This document shows, in pieces, positions 1-6,797 of a stretch of 7,318 nt of DNA. The translations under genes were made by a program, and so were the position numbers. How positions within the stretch are numbered: position 1 is the stretch's first letter; the number at the start of each line of letters is the position of its first letter. The notes under the pieces were generated by a model that was given only the letters and a program-made list of their open reading frames with translations, did no database searches and was not told the DNA's origin. The stretch comes from Rhodospirillum sp. UBA1311. Its GTDB lineage: Bacteria; Pseudomonadota; Alphaproteobacteria; Rhodospirillales; Rhodospirillaceae. Location: contig DBTR01000058.1 in assembly GCA_002307145.1 (NCBI GenBank), positions 72,599 to 79,916 of the forward strand. Reading direction: 5' to 3'.

Positions 1-1072
1 CGACGCGCTTGCCCTTGAACAGCGGTCCGTCGCAGTGCGGGCAGAAGGCAACGCCCTTGTTGCGGTATTCGGATTCGCCCGGCACGTTCATCAGCCGCCA
101 GCGCGCGCCGGTGGCGAGGATCAGCGAGCGGGTCTTGAGCGCGGTGCCGCCCGCGAGCTTGACCTCGATCATGCCGCCGGGCCGGGCGGCGGGGATCACC
201 GTCTCGACCCGCTGCAGGTTCATCACGTCGACGTCGCAGGCCTTGACCTGGGCTTCGAGCGTGGCGGCGAGCTTGGGGCCTTCGGTGTGGGGCACCGAGA
301 TCAGGTTCTCGATGCCAAGTGTATCATGCACCTGTCCACCGAACCGCTCCGCCAGCACGCCTGTGCGGATGCCCTTGCGCGCCGCGTAGATCGCCGCCGC
401 CGCGCCTGCCGGGCCGCCGCCGACGACCAGAACTTCGAACGGCGCCTTCGCCGCGATCGCCTGCGCGGTGCGGTCCGCCGCGCCGGTATCGAGCTTGGCG
501 AGGATCTGTTCGAGGGTCATCCGACCCTGGCCGAAGGGCTGGCCGTTGAGGAAAATCGCCGGGACCGCCATCACCTGGCGCATCGCGACTTCCTCCTGGA
601 ACAGCGCGCCGTCGATGGCGGTGTGGTGGATTTTCGGGTTGAGCGCGCACATCAGGTTGAGCGCCTGGATCACGTCGGGGCAGTTCTGGCACGAGAGCGA
701 GAAGTAGGTTTCGAAGCGATAGTCGCCGTCGAGCGCCTGCACCGCCTGGATGGTTTCGAGATCGGTCTTCGACGGGTGGCCGCCGACATGGAGCAGCGCC
801 AGCACCAGGGAATTGAATTCGTGTCCCATCGGCAGCCCGGCGAAGCCCACCGCGATCTCGGTGCCGATACGGGAGATGGTGAACGCGGGCTTGCGCTGCG
901 CGGCGTCGTCGCGTTCGAGGGAAATCTTGTCGGAGAGGTCCGCGATATCTTCGAGCAGGGCCAGGAGTTCCTGGGATTTTTCGCCGTCGTCGAGGCTCGC
1001 GGTGAGCAGGATGGGGTGGACGAGGTTGGCGAGGTAGGCCTTGAGTTGGTCCTTGAGACTGGCGTCCAGCAT
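1..1072 (-). CDS. ahpF: Alkyl hydroperoxide reductase subunit F, C-terminal part cut by the window edge
   Basis: This is the cytoplasmic flavoprotein that passes electrons from NADH through FAD and two disulfide centres to AhpC, which reduces peroxides. The window holds the first 357 codons; the family is about 520 residues long. The start reads MLDASLKDQLKAYL, close to the known AhpF N-terminus, and an AAGGAG sequence (1079-1084) stands 6 nt before the ATG. The N-terminal thioredoxin-like domain carries the CQNC centre at C128/C131 (CHNC in enterobacteria). The FAD-binding GGGPAG motif lies near residues 216-222, followed by RKGIRTG and ERFGGQ. The reductase disulfide CPHC is at C344/C347. 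The sequence stops at KGKRV, just before the NADH-binding glycine motif expected outside the window. It follows ahpC on the same strand after a 141-nt gap with a strong hairpin, so it is probably co-transcribed with ahpC at a lower level. No frameshift or missing key residue is seen. Confidence 0.97.
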   Translation of the reverse strand, partial: MLDASLKDQLKAYLANLVHPILLTASLDDGEKSQELLALLEDIADLSDKISLERDDAAQRKPAFTISRIGTEIAVGFAGLPMGHEFNSLVLALLHVGGHPSKTDLETIQAVQALDGDYRFETYFSLSCQNCPDVIQALNLMCALNPKIHHTAIDGALFQEEVAMRQVMAVPAIFLNGQPFGQGRMTLEQILAKLDTGAADRTAQAIAAKAPFEVLVVGGGPAGAAAAIYAARKGIRTGVLAERFGGQVHDTLGIENLISVPHTEGPKLAATLEAQVKACDVDVMNLQRVETVIPAARPGGMIEVKLAGGTALKTRSLILATGARWRLMNVPGESEYRNKGVAFCPHCDGPLFKGKRV

Positions 1073-1167
1073 TGGCGGCTCCTTCACAGCGTCTGCGCAA
1101 CGGCGGTAAAGGCACGCACGCGCGACCGGGCGCGCATCCGGGCGCGGCCCACGTTTCAAGACTTAGG

Positions 1168-1198
1168 CGACCGTGCGGCGGTTGTCACCGCACGGTCG
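1168..1198 (-). other. Strong hairpin in the ahpC-ahpF gap (possible attenuator or mRNA stabiliser)
   Basis: CGACCGTGCGG (1168-1178) and CCGCACGGTCG (1188-1198) form a perfect 11-bp inverted repeat around a 9-nt loop. It begins 16 nt after the ahpC stop codon. On the ahpC strand the hairpin is followed by CCTAAGTCTTGAAAC, with no run of T, so it is not a standard intrinsic terminator. A partial terminator or a 3' stabilising stem that leaves more AhpC than AhpF message is a reasonable inference, because AhpC is needed in excess. Confidence 0.6.
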
Positions 1199-1213
1199 AG
1201 GAAATTGGAGAGA

Positions 1214-1777
1214 TCAGATCTTGCCGACGAGGTCGAGCGACGGCGCGAGGGTCTTCTCGCCTTCGTGCCACTTCGCCGGGCAGACTTCGCCGGGGTGGGA
1301 GGCGACGTACTGCGCGGCCTTGACCTTGCGCAGCAGTTCCTTGGCGTCGCGGCCGATGCCGCCCGCGGTGATCTCGACGATCTGGACCTTGCCTTCCGGG
1401 TCGATCACGAACGAGCCGCGGTCGGCGATGCCATCCGCCTCGATCATCACGTCGAAGTTGCGCGACAGCACGCCCGCCGGATCGCCGACCATGGTGTACT
1501 GGATTTTCTTGATCGCCGGGGAGGAATCGTGCCAGGCCTTGTGGGCGAAGTGGGTGTCGGTGGACACCGAGTAGATCTCGACGCCGAGCTTCTGGAACTC
1601 GGCGTAGTTGTCGGCGAGGTCTTCGAGCTCCGTCGGGCAGACGAAGGTGAAGTCGGCCGGGTAGAAGAACACCACCGACCAGCCGCCCTTGAGGCTCGCG
1701 TCGGACACCTCGACAAACTTGCCCGCCTTGAAGGCCTGCGCCTTGAACGGCTTGATGATCGTGTTGATCAGCGACAT
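1214..1777 (-). CDS. ahpC: Alkyl hydroperoxide reductase subunit C (typical 2-Cys peroxiredoxin)
   Basis: This cytoplasmic peroxidase reduces hydrogen peroxide, organic hydroperoxides and peroxynitrite, and is recycled by AhpF. It is 187 residues long, the same as E. coli AhpC, and aligns with it from MSLINT to the C-terminal DLVGKI. The peroxidatic cysteine is C47 in DFTFVCPTE and the resolving cysteine is C166 in GEVCPAKW. The STDTHFAHKAWH and GDPAGVLSRNFDV blocks are also typical. The frame is open for 15 codons further upstream, but the start at 1777 is chosen for three reasons: it gives the family N-terminus and length, it has GGAG (1785-1788) 7 nt upstream, and the upstream residues look unlike the family. 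It is the first gene of an ahpC-ahpF unit and is divergent from the FeSII-type ferredoxin gene. All catalytic residues are present. Confidence 0.98.
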   Translation of the reverse strand: MSLINTIIKPFKAQAFKAGKFVEVSDASLKGGWSVVFFYPADFTFVCPTELEDLADNYAEFQKLGVEIYSVSTDTHFAHKAWHDSSPAIKKIQYTMVGDPAGVLSRNFDVMIEADGIADRGSFVIDPEGKVQIVEITAGGIGRDAKELLRKVKAAQYVASHPGEVCPAKWHEGEKTLAPSLDLVGKI

Positions 1778-1820
1778 CTCGTCTCTCCAGAATTTTTTGT
1801 GGGTATTCGGAACAGGGGTC

Positions 1821-1849
1821 ATCCTAGGAGTCCGGGAAGCTCCAGAAAA
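1821..1849 (-). promoter_or_regulatory. Candidate ahpC promoter
   Basis: On the minus strand TAGGAT (1821-1826) matches four of six bases of a sigma-70 -10 box. It lies 17 nt downstream of TTTTCT (1844-1849), a weak -35 hexamer. This would start transcription near 1814 and leave a leader of about 37 nt before the ahpC ATG. The poor -35 would suit an activated promoter, and it overlaps one copy of the 11-bp repeat described separately. The assignment is by eye and could be wrong. Confidence 0.3.
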
Positions 1850-1884
1850 ACCGGTTTTCCAAGGTATTTCGATCAGAAAAACCG
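1843..1884. repeat. Pair of 11-bp direct repeats with a 12-bp palindrome, upstream of ahpC
   Basis: CAGAAAAACCG occurs at 1843-1853 and again at 1874-1884. The start-to-start distance is 31 bp, close to three helical turns, so both copies would face the same side of the DNA. The first copy overlaps the perfect palindrome AAAACCGGTTTT (1847-1858). This is the most AT-rich part of a GC-rich region and lies between two divergent genes, as expected for an operator or upstream activating element. I see no standard E. coli OxyR pattern of ATAG/CTAT tetranucleotides, so the binding protein is unknown. Confidence 0.5.
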
Positions 1885-1910
1885 ATGATCCGGATCGGCG
1901 CGCCGGATCG
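1882..1910. repeat. Short direct repeats and palindromes in the divergent intergenic region
   Basis: CCGGATCG occurs at 1890-1897 and 1903-1910, a 13-bp period. The same stretch contains the palindromes GATCCGGATC (1887-1896) and GGCGCGCC (1897-1904). These could be operator half-sites upstream of the ferredoxin gene, but short motifs of this composition arise easily in GC-rich DNA. Apart from this cluster and the upstream AT-rich repeat, I see nothing clear between 1911 and the ferredoxin ribosome binding site, and no confident promoter for the plus strand. Confidence 0.3.
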
Positions 1911-2060
1911 CGCCCTGGTCAACCCGAGATGATGCAAACCCGACGCGCCGATGTCGGAGATGGCCCATTCGCACCGCGGTGCGCGCGGAAAGGCGTGGTT
2001 TTCGGCGATGGCACAGGGCTTGCGGAATGGCGGGCCTTGGTGCCAACTCAGGAGCTTTTT

Positions 2061-2429
2061 ATGGCGAATATCTACTTCAGTTCCCCGGTTCTTCCGAAGA
2101 ATCGCAAGGTCACGGCGGTGGCCGGTTCCCGCGACACGATCCTGAAGGTGGCGAAGCAGAATGGCGTCCCGATCCCGCACGATTGCGAGGATGGCGAATG
2201 CGGCGCATGCGTGGTCAAGGTGATTCACCTCGACGGCGACCGGATCAAGGGGATGATGCTGACGCCCAAGGAACACGCGGTGCTGTCCAGCCTCGGCCTT
2301 CTCACCGAGCAGGACGAGGAAACCGCCTACGTCGCCGACCTGCCGCCGGTCTATAGGCTCGCCTGCCAGTGCGTCGTCACCGACGAGGACCTGTTGGTGC
2401 AGTTCAGCGGCAACCCCGGCAACAGGTAA
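2061..2429 (+). CDS. fesII: [2Fe-2S] ferredoxin of the Shethna protein II (FeSII) type
   Basis: This is a small soluble electron carrier or protective iron-sulfur protein of 122 residues. The cluster ligands are C42, C47 and C50 in DCEDGECGAC (C-x4-C-x2-C) and C102 in RLACQ. The 51-residue spacing from C50 to C102 is much longer than in plant-type ferredoxins (about 29), because of an inserted segment at about residues 58-93. The N-terminus (MANIYFSSPVLPKNRKVTAVAG), the HLDGDRIKGMMLT block and the ending YRLACQ..VTDEDLLVQF closely match Azotobacter FeSII as I recall it, including its length. In Azotobacter, FeSII binds oxidised nitrogenase under oxygen stress and holds it in a protected inactive complex. 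Whether this protein does that is unknown, since no nif gene is in the window. AGGAG (2050-2054) lies 6 nt before the ATG and supports this start over longer in-frame extensions. The gene is divergent from ahpC, and its stop codon abuts that of malQ. An extra cysteine, C104, lies two residues after the last ligand. The family call is firm; the role is inferred. Confidence 0.9.
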   Translation: MANIYFSSPVLPKNRKVTAVAGSRDTILKVAKQNGVPIPHDCEDGECGACVVKVIHLDGDRIKGMMLTPKEHAVLSSLGLLTEQDEETAYVADLPPVYRLACQCVVTDEDLLVQFSGNPGNR

Positions 2430-4598
2430 TCAGCGTTCCTTGGCGATCGCGGCGACCCCCGCCCGGATCAGGGGGGCGCTGGCCAGATCGGTGACGTTTT
2501 GCGCCATCCGGCGACGCCAATTCGGGTGTTCGTTGACCGTGCCGGGCAGGTTGATCTGGGTCTTTTCGACCAGCAGGTCGCCGAGGTTGACGACGAGCAG
2601 GCGCGACGGCGTGCGCGCGGCGTAGCGCAGCACCGAATGGGTCAGCGCCGCGAGCGCGTCCGGGGTGTCGGCGGGCGCGGGGTCGGGGGAGAGGTTCTGG
2701 TCGGCGAGGGCGGCGAGCAGCGCCTGGGTCTCCTCGGCGCGCCCCTGGTTCTCGCGGAGGATGGTGGCGTCGTCGGCGTAGATGCCGATGTCGGTGCGGA
2801 GCCGGAGGTCGAGGCGCAGCCAGTTGCCTGCCGGGGTCGGCATGTCGTGGGTGGTGGGCGTCACCAGGGCGAGCGGCGGATAGGCGTCGGGGCGGCGGAA
2901 CAGGCCGCTGTCCCAGCGCTCGAAATACAGCACGCGGTAGGAGAGCAGGCGTTCGGTGGCGAGGCGGCCACGGAAGTCGTCGGGCACGGTGCCGAGGTCC
3001 TCGCCGATCACCAGGCAGCGGTTGCGCCAGCTTTCGAGCGCGACGATGGCGAGGAGATCGTCGAACGGATAGGAGACGTACGCGCCGTTCGGTACGCCGA
3101 GACCGGCCGGGATCCAGAACAGCCGCATCAGACCCATGACGTGGTCGAGGCGGAGCGCCTTGGCGTGGCGCATGTTGGCACGCAGGAGCGCGATGAACCC
3201 GGCGTAGGCGGTTTCGCGCATGCGGTGCGGGTTGGGCGGCGGCAGGCCCCAATCCTGGCCCACCGGGCTGAAGGCGTCGGGCGGCGCGCCGACCGAAACT
3301 CCGGCGACGATGTCGCCCTGGTTCGACCACGCATCCGCGCCGTCGGCGTTGACCCCGACGGCGAGATCGCGATAGAGCCCCACGCCCGGCGTGGCGGCGG
3401 CGGCCTCGGCGAGTTGGCCTTCCGCGAGCCATTGAAGGAAGGCGTGGAATGTGACGCGCTCGGCGTTGGCGATCGCATAGGCGGCGACCTCGGGCGAGGC
3501 GGGATCGCGGAAAGGAGCGGGCCAGGTCGCCCAGGGCAGTCCGCCCATGGTTTCGTGCAGCGCCGAGAACTCGGCGAAGCGTCGCAGGCGGTCGCCGCCC
3601 GCGACGCAGAACGCCTCGAACGCGGAAAGATCGTTCTCGGGCTGTTCGAGGAAGTCCTGGTAGACCGCCCAGAGCGCGCGGAACTTAAGGTCGGAGACGC
3701 ACGGGTAGTCGACGAGTTCGCAATCCTTGGCGGCGGCGAGCGCGGCCTGGACCTCGGGGTCGGCGCGGAACGCGGCGAGGCCCGGGCTCGCCGAGGCGAA
3801 CGGGATCGCGTCGATGTCGATCATCAGCGGGTTGATGAATTCCGGGCTCGACGGCGAATACGGGCTGCAGGCGTCGGGCCACACCGGGAACAGCGCGTGC
3901 AGAGGGTTGATTCCCACCATTTCCGCGCCGAGATCCTTCGCGGTGCGGGCGAATTCGGCCAGCGCGGTGAAGTCGCCGATGCCCCAATCCCGCTCGCGGC
4001 GCAGGGAATAGACCTGGGCCGCCAGCCCCCATCGCCGCTCGCCCTTGGCCATCCAGTCGGGGATGAAGGCGGCGGCGGGAGCGACGATCAGCGGCGCCTG
4101 GCTCTCGCGTCCGCCGAAGCGCACCGCCAGGGTGTGATAACCCTCGGGCAGGAACGGCGGGAGCGGCAGGTCGCGCTTCGACAGGTGGATGCCGTTGATC
4201 TCGCCATGCGCGGTGGCGGCAAGCGCATCGGCGCTGGTTTCGCCTGCAATCTCCGTGCCGGTTTCGAGGACGAGCCGCCAGGACAGCGGCTCGGCGGCGC
4301 GCACGTCGGGGATCGTCAACGGTACCGCGAATGGCTTGCCGCTGCCGTTGCGCCGCAGAACCGTCACCGGCGGCAGGAGCGACCGCCACGGCCGCTCGCG
4401 CCAGATCTGGAGGCTTTGCAGCGCCGTCGCGTCGGTGTTCGCCGGAATCCCCATGGCGGCGAGGATCGCCCGCTTGGTTTCGGGGGGCGTGATGTGGAGG
4501 GTGCCGACGATGTCCCAATAGGATTCGTGGATCCCCGCCTCCGCCGCCAGTTGGTTGAGCGCGTCCGCAAGTCCGATCGGGTCGCCGGGACGGTTCAA
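2430..4598 (-). CDS. malQ: 4-alpha-glucanotransferase (amylomaltase, GH77), TTG start
   Basis: MalQ moves alpha-1,4-glucan segments between malto-oligosaccharides in the cytoplasm, releasing glucose and lengthening chains for phosphorylase. The protein has 722 residues, a little longer than E. coli MalQ (694). An N-terminal beta-rich region of about 180 residues, as in the enterobacterial type, is followed by the GH77 barrel starting near RRWGLAAQVYSLR. The catalytic residues are visible: nucleophile D485 in LRLDHVMGL, acid/base E533 in IGEDLGTVP, and D585 in THDMPTPAGNW. The SPVGQDWGLPPPNP motif of the active-site loop is also present. The start is TTG at 4598, preceded at 6 nt by AAGGAG, which forms part of the last codons of glgX. 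The next in-frame methionine is residue 49, too far inside the conserved domain to be the start. The gene lies 3 nt after glgX and is almost certainly translationally coupled to it. It ends against the convergent ferredoxin gene with no gap. Confidence 0.96.
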   Translation of the reverse strand: MNRPGDPIGLADALNQLAAEAGIHESYWDIVGTLHITPPETKRAILAAMGIPANTDATALQSLQIWRERPWRSLLPPVTVLRRNGSGKPFAVPLTIPDVRAAEPLSWRLVLETGTEIAGETSADALAATAHGEINGIHLSKRDLPLPPFLPEGYHTLAVRFGGRESQAPLIVAPAAAFIPDWMAKGERRWGLAAQVYSLRRERDWGIGDFTALAEFARTAKDLGAEMVGINPLHALFPVWPDACSPYSPSSPEFINPLMIDIDAIPFASASPGLAAFRADPEVQAALAAAKDCELVDYPCVSDLKFRALWAVYQDFLEQPENDLSAFEAFCVAGGDRLRRFAEFSALHETMGGLPWATWPAPFRDPASPEVAAYAIANAERVTFHAFLQWLAEGQLAEAAAATPGVGLYRDLAVGVNADGADAWSNQGDIVAGVSVGAPPDAFSPVGQDWGLPPPNPHRMRETAYAGFIALLRANMRHAKALRLDHVMGLMRLFWIPAGLGVPNGAYVSYPFDDLLAIVALESWRNRCLVIGEDLGTVPDDFRGRLATERLLSYRVLYFERWDSGLFRRPDAYPPLALVTPTTHDMPTPAGNWLRLDLRLRTDIGIYADDATILRENQGRAEETQALLAALADQNLSPDPAPADTPDALAALTHSVLRYAARTPSRLLVVNLGDLLVEKTQINLPGTVNEHPNWRRRMAQNVTDLASAPLIRAGVAAIAKER

Positions 4599-4601
4599 GG
4601 C

Positions 4602-6794
4602 CTACTCCTTGGGTGGGTCGAAAAGCATCGGCGGCAGCGACGGATCGGACGCGCCACGACGCGGGCAGACGTTGGATTGGGTGAGGATGACGAGCGCCCG
4701 GCCTTGCAACGGATAGATCTCGCCTGCGCGGTAGAGCGGCTGGCGCTCCTCGGCGAACGGGAGCGGATAGGCGGTATCGAGGAGCGCTTTCCAGCATTGA
4801 CCGAGTTCCGGCCCGGGCAGGCGGAACGGCACCGCGCCGTAATGCGCGTTCATCAGCACCAGGAACGGGTCGTCGTCGAATGAGACGCCGCGCCGCGACA
4901 TGTGCTGGCCGCTTTCGCCGCCGAGATGCCAGCCGAGGCAGCGGGCGTAGGAGAGATCCCAGTCCTCGGGGGCGAGTTCGCCGCCGCGCGGGGAGAGCCA
5001 GGTGATATCCTTGAAGGAGCCCTTGCCGATCCTGCGGCCGTGAAAAAAGCGGGGCCGCCGGAACACCGGGTGGTCGCGGCGCAGGCGCGAGATCCAGCGG
5101 ACGAAATCGAGGAAGTCGCGGTCCTCGTCGGTGCTGTCGACCCAGTTGAGCCAACTGATCTCGTTGTCCTGGCAATAGGCGTTGTTGTTGCCGTGCTGGG
5201 TGCGGCCGAGTTCGTCGCCCGCAGTCATCATCGGCACGCCCTGGGAGAGGAACAGGGTCGCGATCACGTTGCGCTTCTGGCGCATCCGCATCGCCTTGAT
5301 CTGGGCGTCGTCGGTCGGGCCCTCGACGCCGCAGTTCCAGGAGAGGTTATAGTCCGAGCCGTCGCGGTTGTCTTCCTGGTTGGCTTCGTTGTGGCGGCGC
5401 TCGTAGCTGACCAGATCCTGGAGGGTGAAGCCGTCGTGCGCGGTGACGTAGTTGATCGAGGCGCGAGGCCGCCGCCCGTGGTGCTCGAACAGCGCCGACG
5501 AGCCGGTGATGCTGGAGGCGAAGTCGCCCATCACGCCGGAATCGCCGCGCCAGAACTGCCGCACCTTGTTGCGGTAGACGTCGTTCCACTCCGACCATCC
5601 GGGCGGAAACTGGCCGAGTTGGTAGCCGTTCGGGCCGAGGTCCCAGGGTTCGGCGATCAGCTTGACGCGGGACAGCACCGGGTCTTGCCGCACCGCCGCG
5701 AGGAACGGGCTCTCCTGCGCGAACGCGTCGGGGGCACGGCCGAGCGCGGTGGCGAGGTCGAAGCGGAAGCCGTCGACCTGCATCACCTCGACCCAGTAGC
5801 GGAGCGAATCCATCACCATTTGCAACACCCGCGGATGGGTGAGGTTGAGGGTGTTGCCGCAGCCGGTGAAGTCGGTGTAGTAGCGCTTGTCGTCGCGGTT
5901 GAGGCGGTAGTAGCTCGCGTTGTCGACGCCCCGGAAGGAGAGCGTCGGGCCGAGATGATTGCCCTCGCCGGTGTGGTTGTAGACCACGTCGAGGAGAACC
6001 TGGATGCCCGCGTCGTGCATCAGGTTCACCATGGTACGGAACTCGGCGACGTTGCGCCCCGAGAGGTAGCGCGGCGACGGCGCGAAGAAGTTGAACGAGC
6101 TGTAGCCCCAGTAGTTGTGGAGGCCCTTTTCGATCAGGTGCTGCTCGTCGGCGCAGGCGTGCACCGGCAGAAGCTCGACGACGTTGACCCCGAGCGACTT
6201 CAGATGCGCGATCACCGGTGCGGTGCCGAGCGCCGCGATCGTGCCGCGCTTGGCGAGCGGCACCTGCGGGTTCGACACCGTCATGCCGCGCACGTGCATT
6301 TCGTAGATCACGCTGTCCTGCCACGGCACGTCCGGTGGGGCGGCGAGGTGGCGGCCGGTCGGGGTTTCGACCACCACGCCCTTCGGCATGTAGCGGGCGT
6401 TGTCGAGGCGGTTGAACGACAGGTCGGCCTTCGGGTGGTCGAGGCGGTAGGCGTAATTGTTGCGGTGCCAGATGATCTCGCCCGAGATCGCCTTGGCGTA
6501 GGGATCGACGAGCAGCTTGAACGGGTTGAAGCGGTGCCCGGCGGAGGGTTCGTAGGGGCCGTGGACGCGGTAGCCGTAGAGCTGCCCCGGCTTCACGTCG
6601 GGGAGGAAGCCGTGCCAGACCTGCTCGGTGTATTCGGGCAGCGCAATCCGCTCGGTTTCCTTTTTGCCCTGGGGGTCGAACAGGCACAGTTCGACGGATT
6701 CGGCGTTGGCGGAAAACAGCGCGAAGTTCGTTCCCTTGCCATCCCAGGACGCGCCAAGGGGATAGGGGCGGCCCGGCCAAACCACCACGCCCAT
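4602..6794 (-). CDS. glgX: Glycogen debranching enzyme (GH13 isoamylase type)
   Basis: GlgX hydrolyses alpha-1,6 branches, chiefly the short stubs left on glycogen after phosphorylase action. It has 730 residues, longer than E. coli GlgX (657) and closer to the TreX-like length. A CBM48 domain occupies about residues 8-100 (YPLGASWDGKGTNFALFS). The GH13 barrel begins near DSVIYEMHVRGMT (about 160). The four GH13 signature regions are intact: DVVYNH at 269-274, GFRFDLAT with nucleophile D346, LIAEPWD with acid/base E382, and VTAHDGFTL with D454. The block ..GVPMMTAGDELGRTQHGNNN is also typical of the family. The ATG at 6794 is supported by GAGGGA (6801-6806) 6 nt upstream, inside the end of glgB. 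It sits 3 nt after glgB and 3 nt before malQ, as the middle gene of an operon. The final codons Lys-Glu (AAGGAG) also serve as the malQ ribosome binding site. Confidence 0.97.
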   Translation of the reverse strand: MGVVVWPGRPYPLGASWDGKGTNFALFSANAESVELCLFDPQGKKETERIALPEYTEQVWHGFLPDVKPGQLYGYRVHGPYEPSAGHRFNPFKLLVDPYAKAISGEIIWHRNNYAYRLDHPKADLSFNRLDNARYMPKGVVVETPTGRHLAAPPDVPWQDSVIYEMHVRGMTVSNPQVPLAKRGTIAALGTAPVIAHLKSLGVNVVELLPVHACADEQHLIEKGLHNYWGYSSFNFFAPSPRYLSGRNVAEFRTMVNLMHDAGIQVLLDVVYNHTGEGNHLGPTLSFRGVDNASYYRLNRDDKRYYTDFTGCGNTLNLTHPRVLQMVMDSLRYWVEVMQVDGFRFDLATALGRAPDAFAQESPFLAAVRQDPVLSRVKLIAEPWDLGPNGYQLGQFPPGWSEWNDVYRNKVRQFWRGDSGVMGDFASSITGSSALFEHHGRRPRASINYVTAHDGFTLQDLVSYERRHNEANQEDNRDGSDYNLSWNCGVEGPTDDAQIKAMRMRQKRNVIATLFLSQGVPMMTAGDELGRTQHGNNNAYCQDNEISWLNWVDSTDEDRDFLDFVRWISRLRRDHPVFRRPRFFHGRRIGKGSFKDITWLSPRGGELAPEDWDLSYARCLGWHLGGESGQHMSRRGVSFDDDPFLVLMNAHYGAVPFRLPGPELGQCWKALLDTAYPLPFAEERQPLYRAGEIYPLQGRALVILTQSNVCPRRGASDPSLPPMLFDPPKE
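4605..4610 (-). promoter_or_regulatory. Shine-Dalgarno of malQ inside the glgX coding sequence
   Basis: AAGGAG is made of the last two sense codons of glgX. It is followed by the TAG stop, GCC, and then the TTG start of malQ. The 6-nt spacing makes the rare TTG the best-supported start and implies re-initiation by ribosomes finishing glgX. Confidence 0.8.
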
Positions 6795-6797
6795 GGG

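Noticed and set aside
1120..1135. A 5-bp GCGCG/CGCGC stem in the ahpC-ahpF gap
   Set aside because: It is too short and too likely by chance in DNA of this composition to count as a feature.
1778..1822. A 15-codon N-terminal extension of ahpC
   Set aside because: The extension does not resemble the family. The start at 1777 gives the standard 187-residue protein with a well-placed GGAG.
35..1888. A 617-codon open frame on the plus strand, opposite ahpF and ahpC
   Set aside because: It shows the same effect: composition-driven, no motifs, and it runs antisense to two clearly recognised genes.
1689..2060. An upstream in-frame extension of the ferredoxin gene
   Set aside because: It runs into ahpC antisense sequence and lacks similarity to any ferredoxin N-terminus, whereas the ATG at 2061 has a good AGGAG and gives the exact family length.
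1778..2060. A standard OxyR site in the divergent region
   Set aside because: I could not find the spaced ATAG/CTAT pattern. Control by an OxyR-like protein is still possible, but the sequence does not show it.
2390..2426. A 7-bp inverted repeat (CCTGTTG / CAACAGG) at the end of the ferredoxin gene as a terminator
   Set aside because: The stem is short with a 23-nt loop, lies inside the coding sequence and has no T-run after it on either strand.
2499..4883. A 794-codon open frame on the plus strand, opposite malQ and the end of glgX
   Set aside because: Its translation is a low-complexity run of Arg, Gly, Glu, Val and Ala with no recognisable domain. It is the mirror image of the strong third-position GC in malQ and glgX, both of which have intact catalytic motifs.
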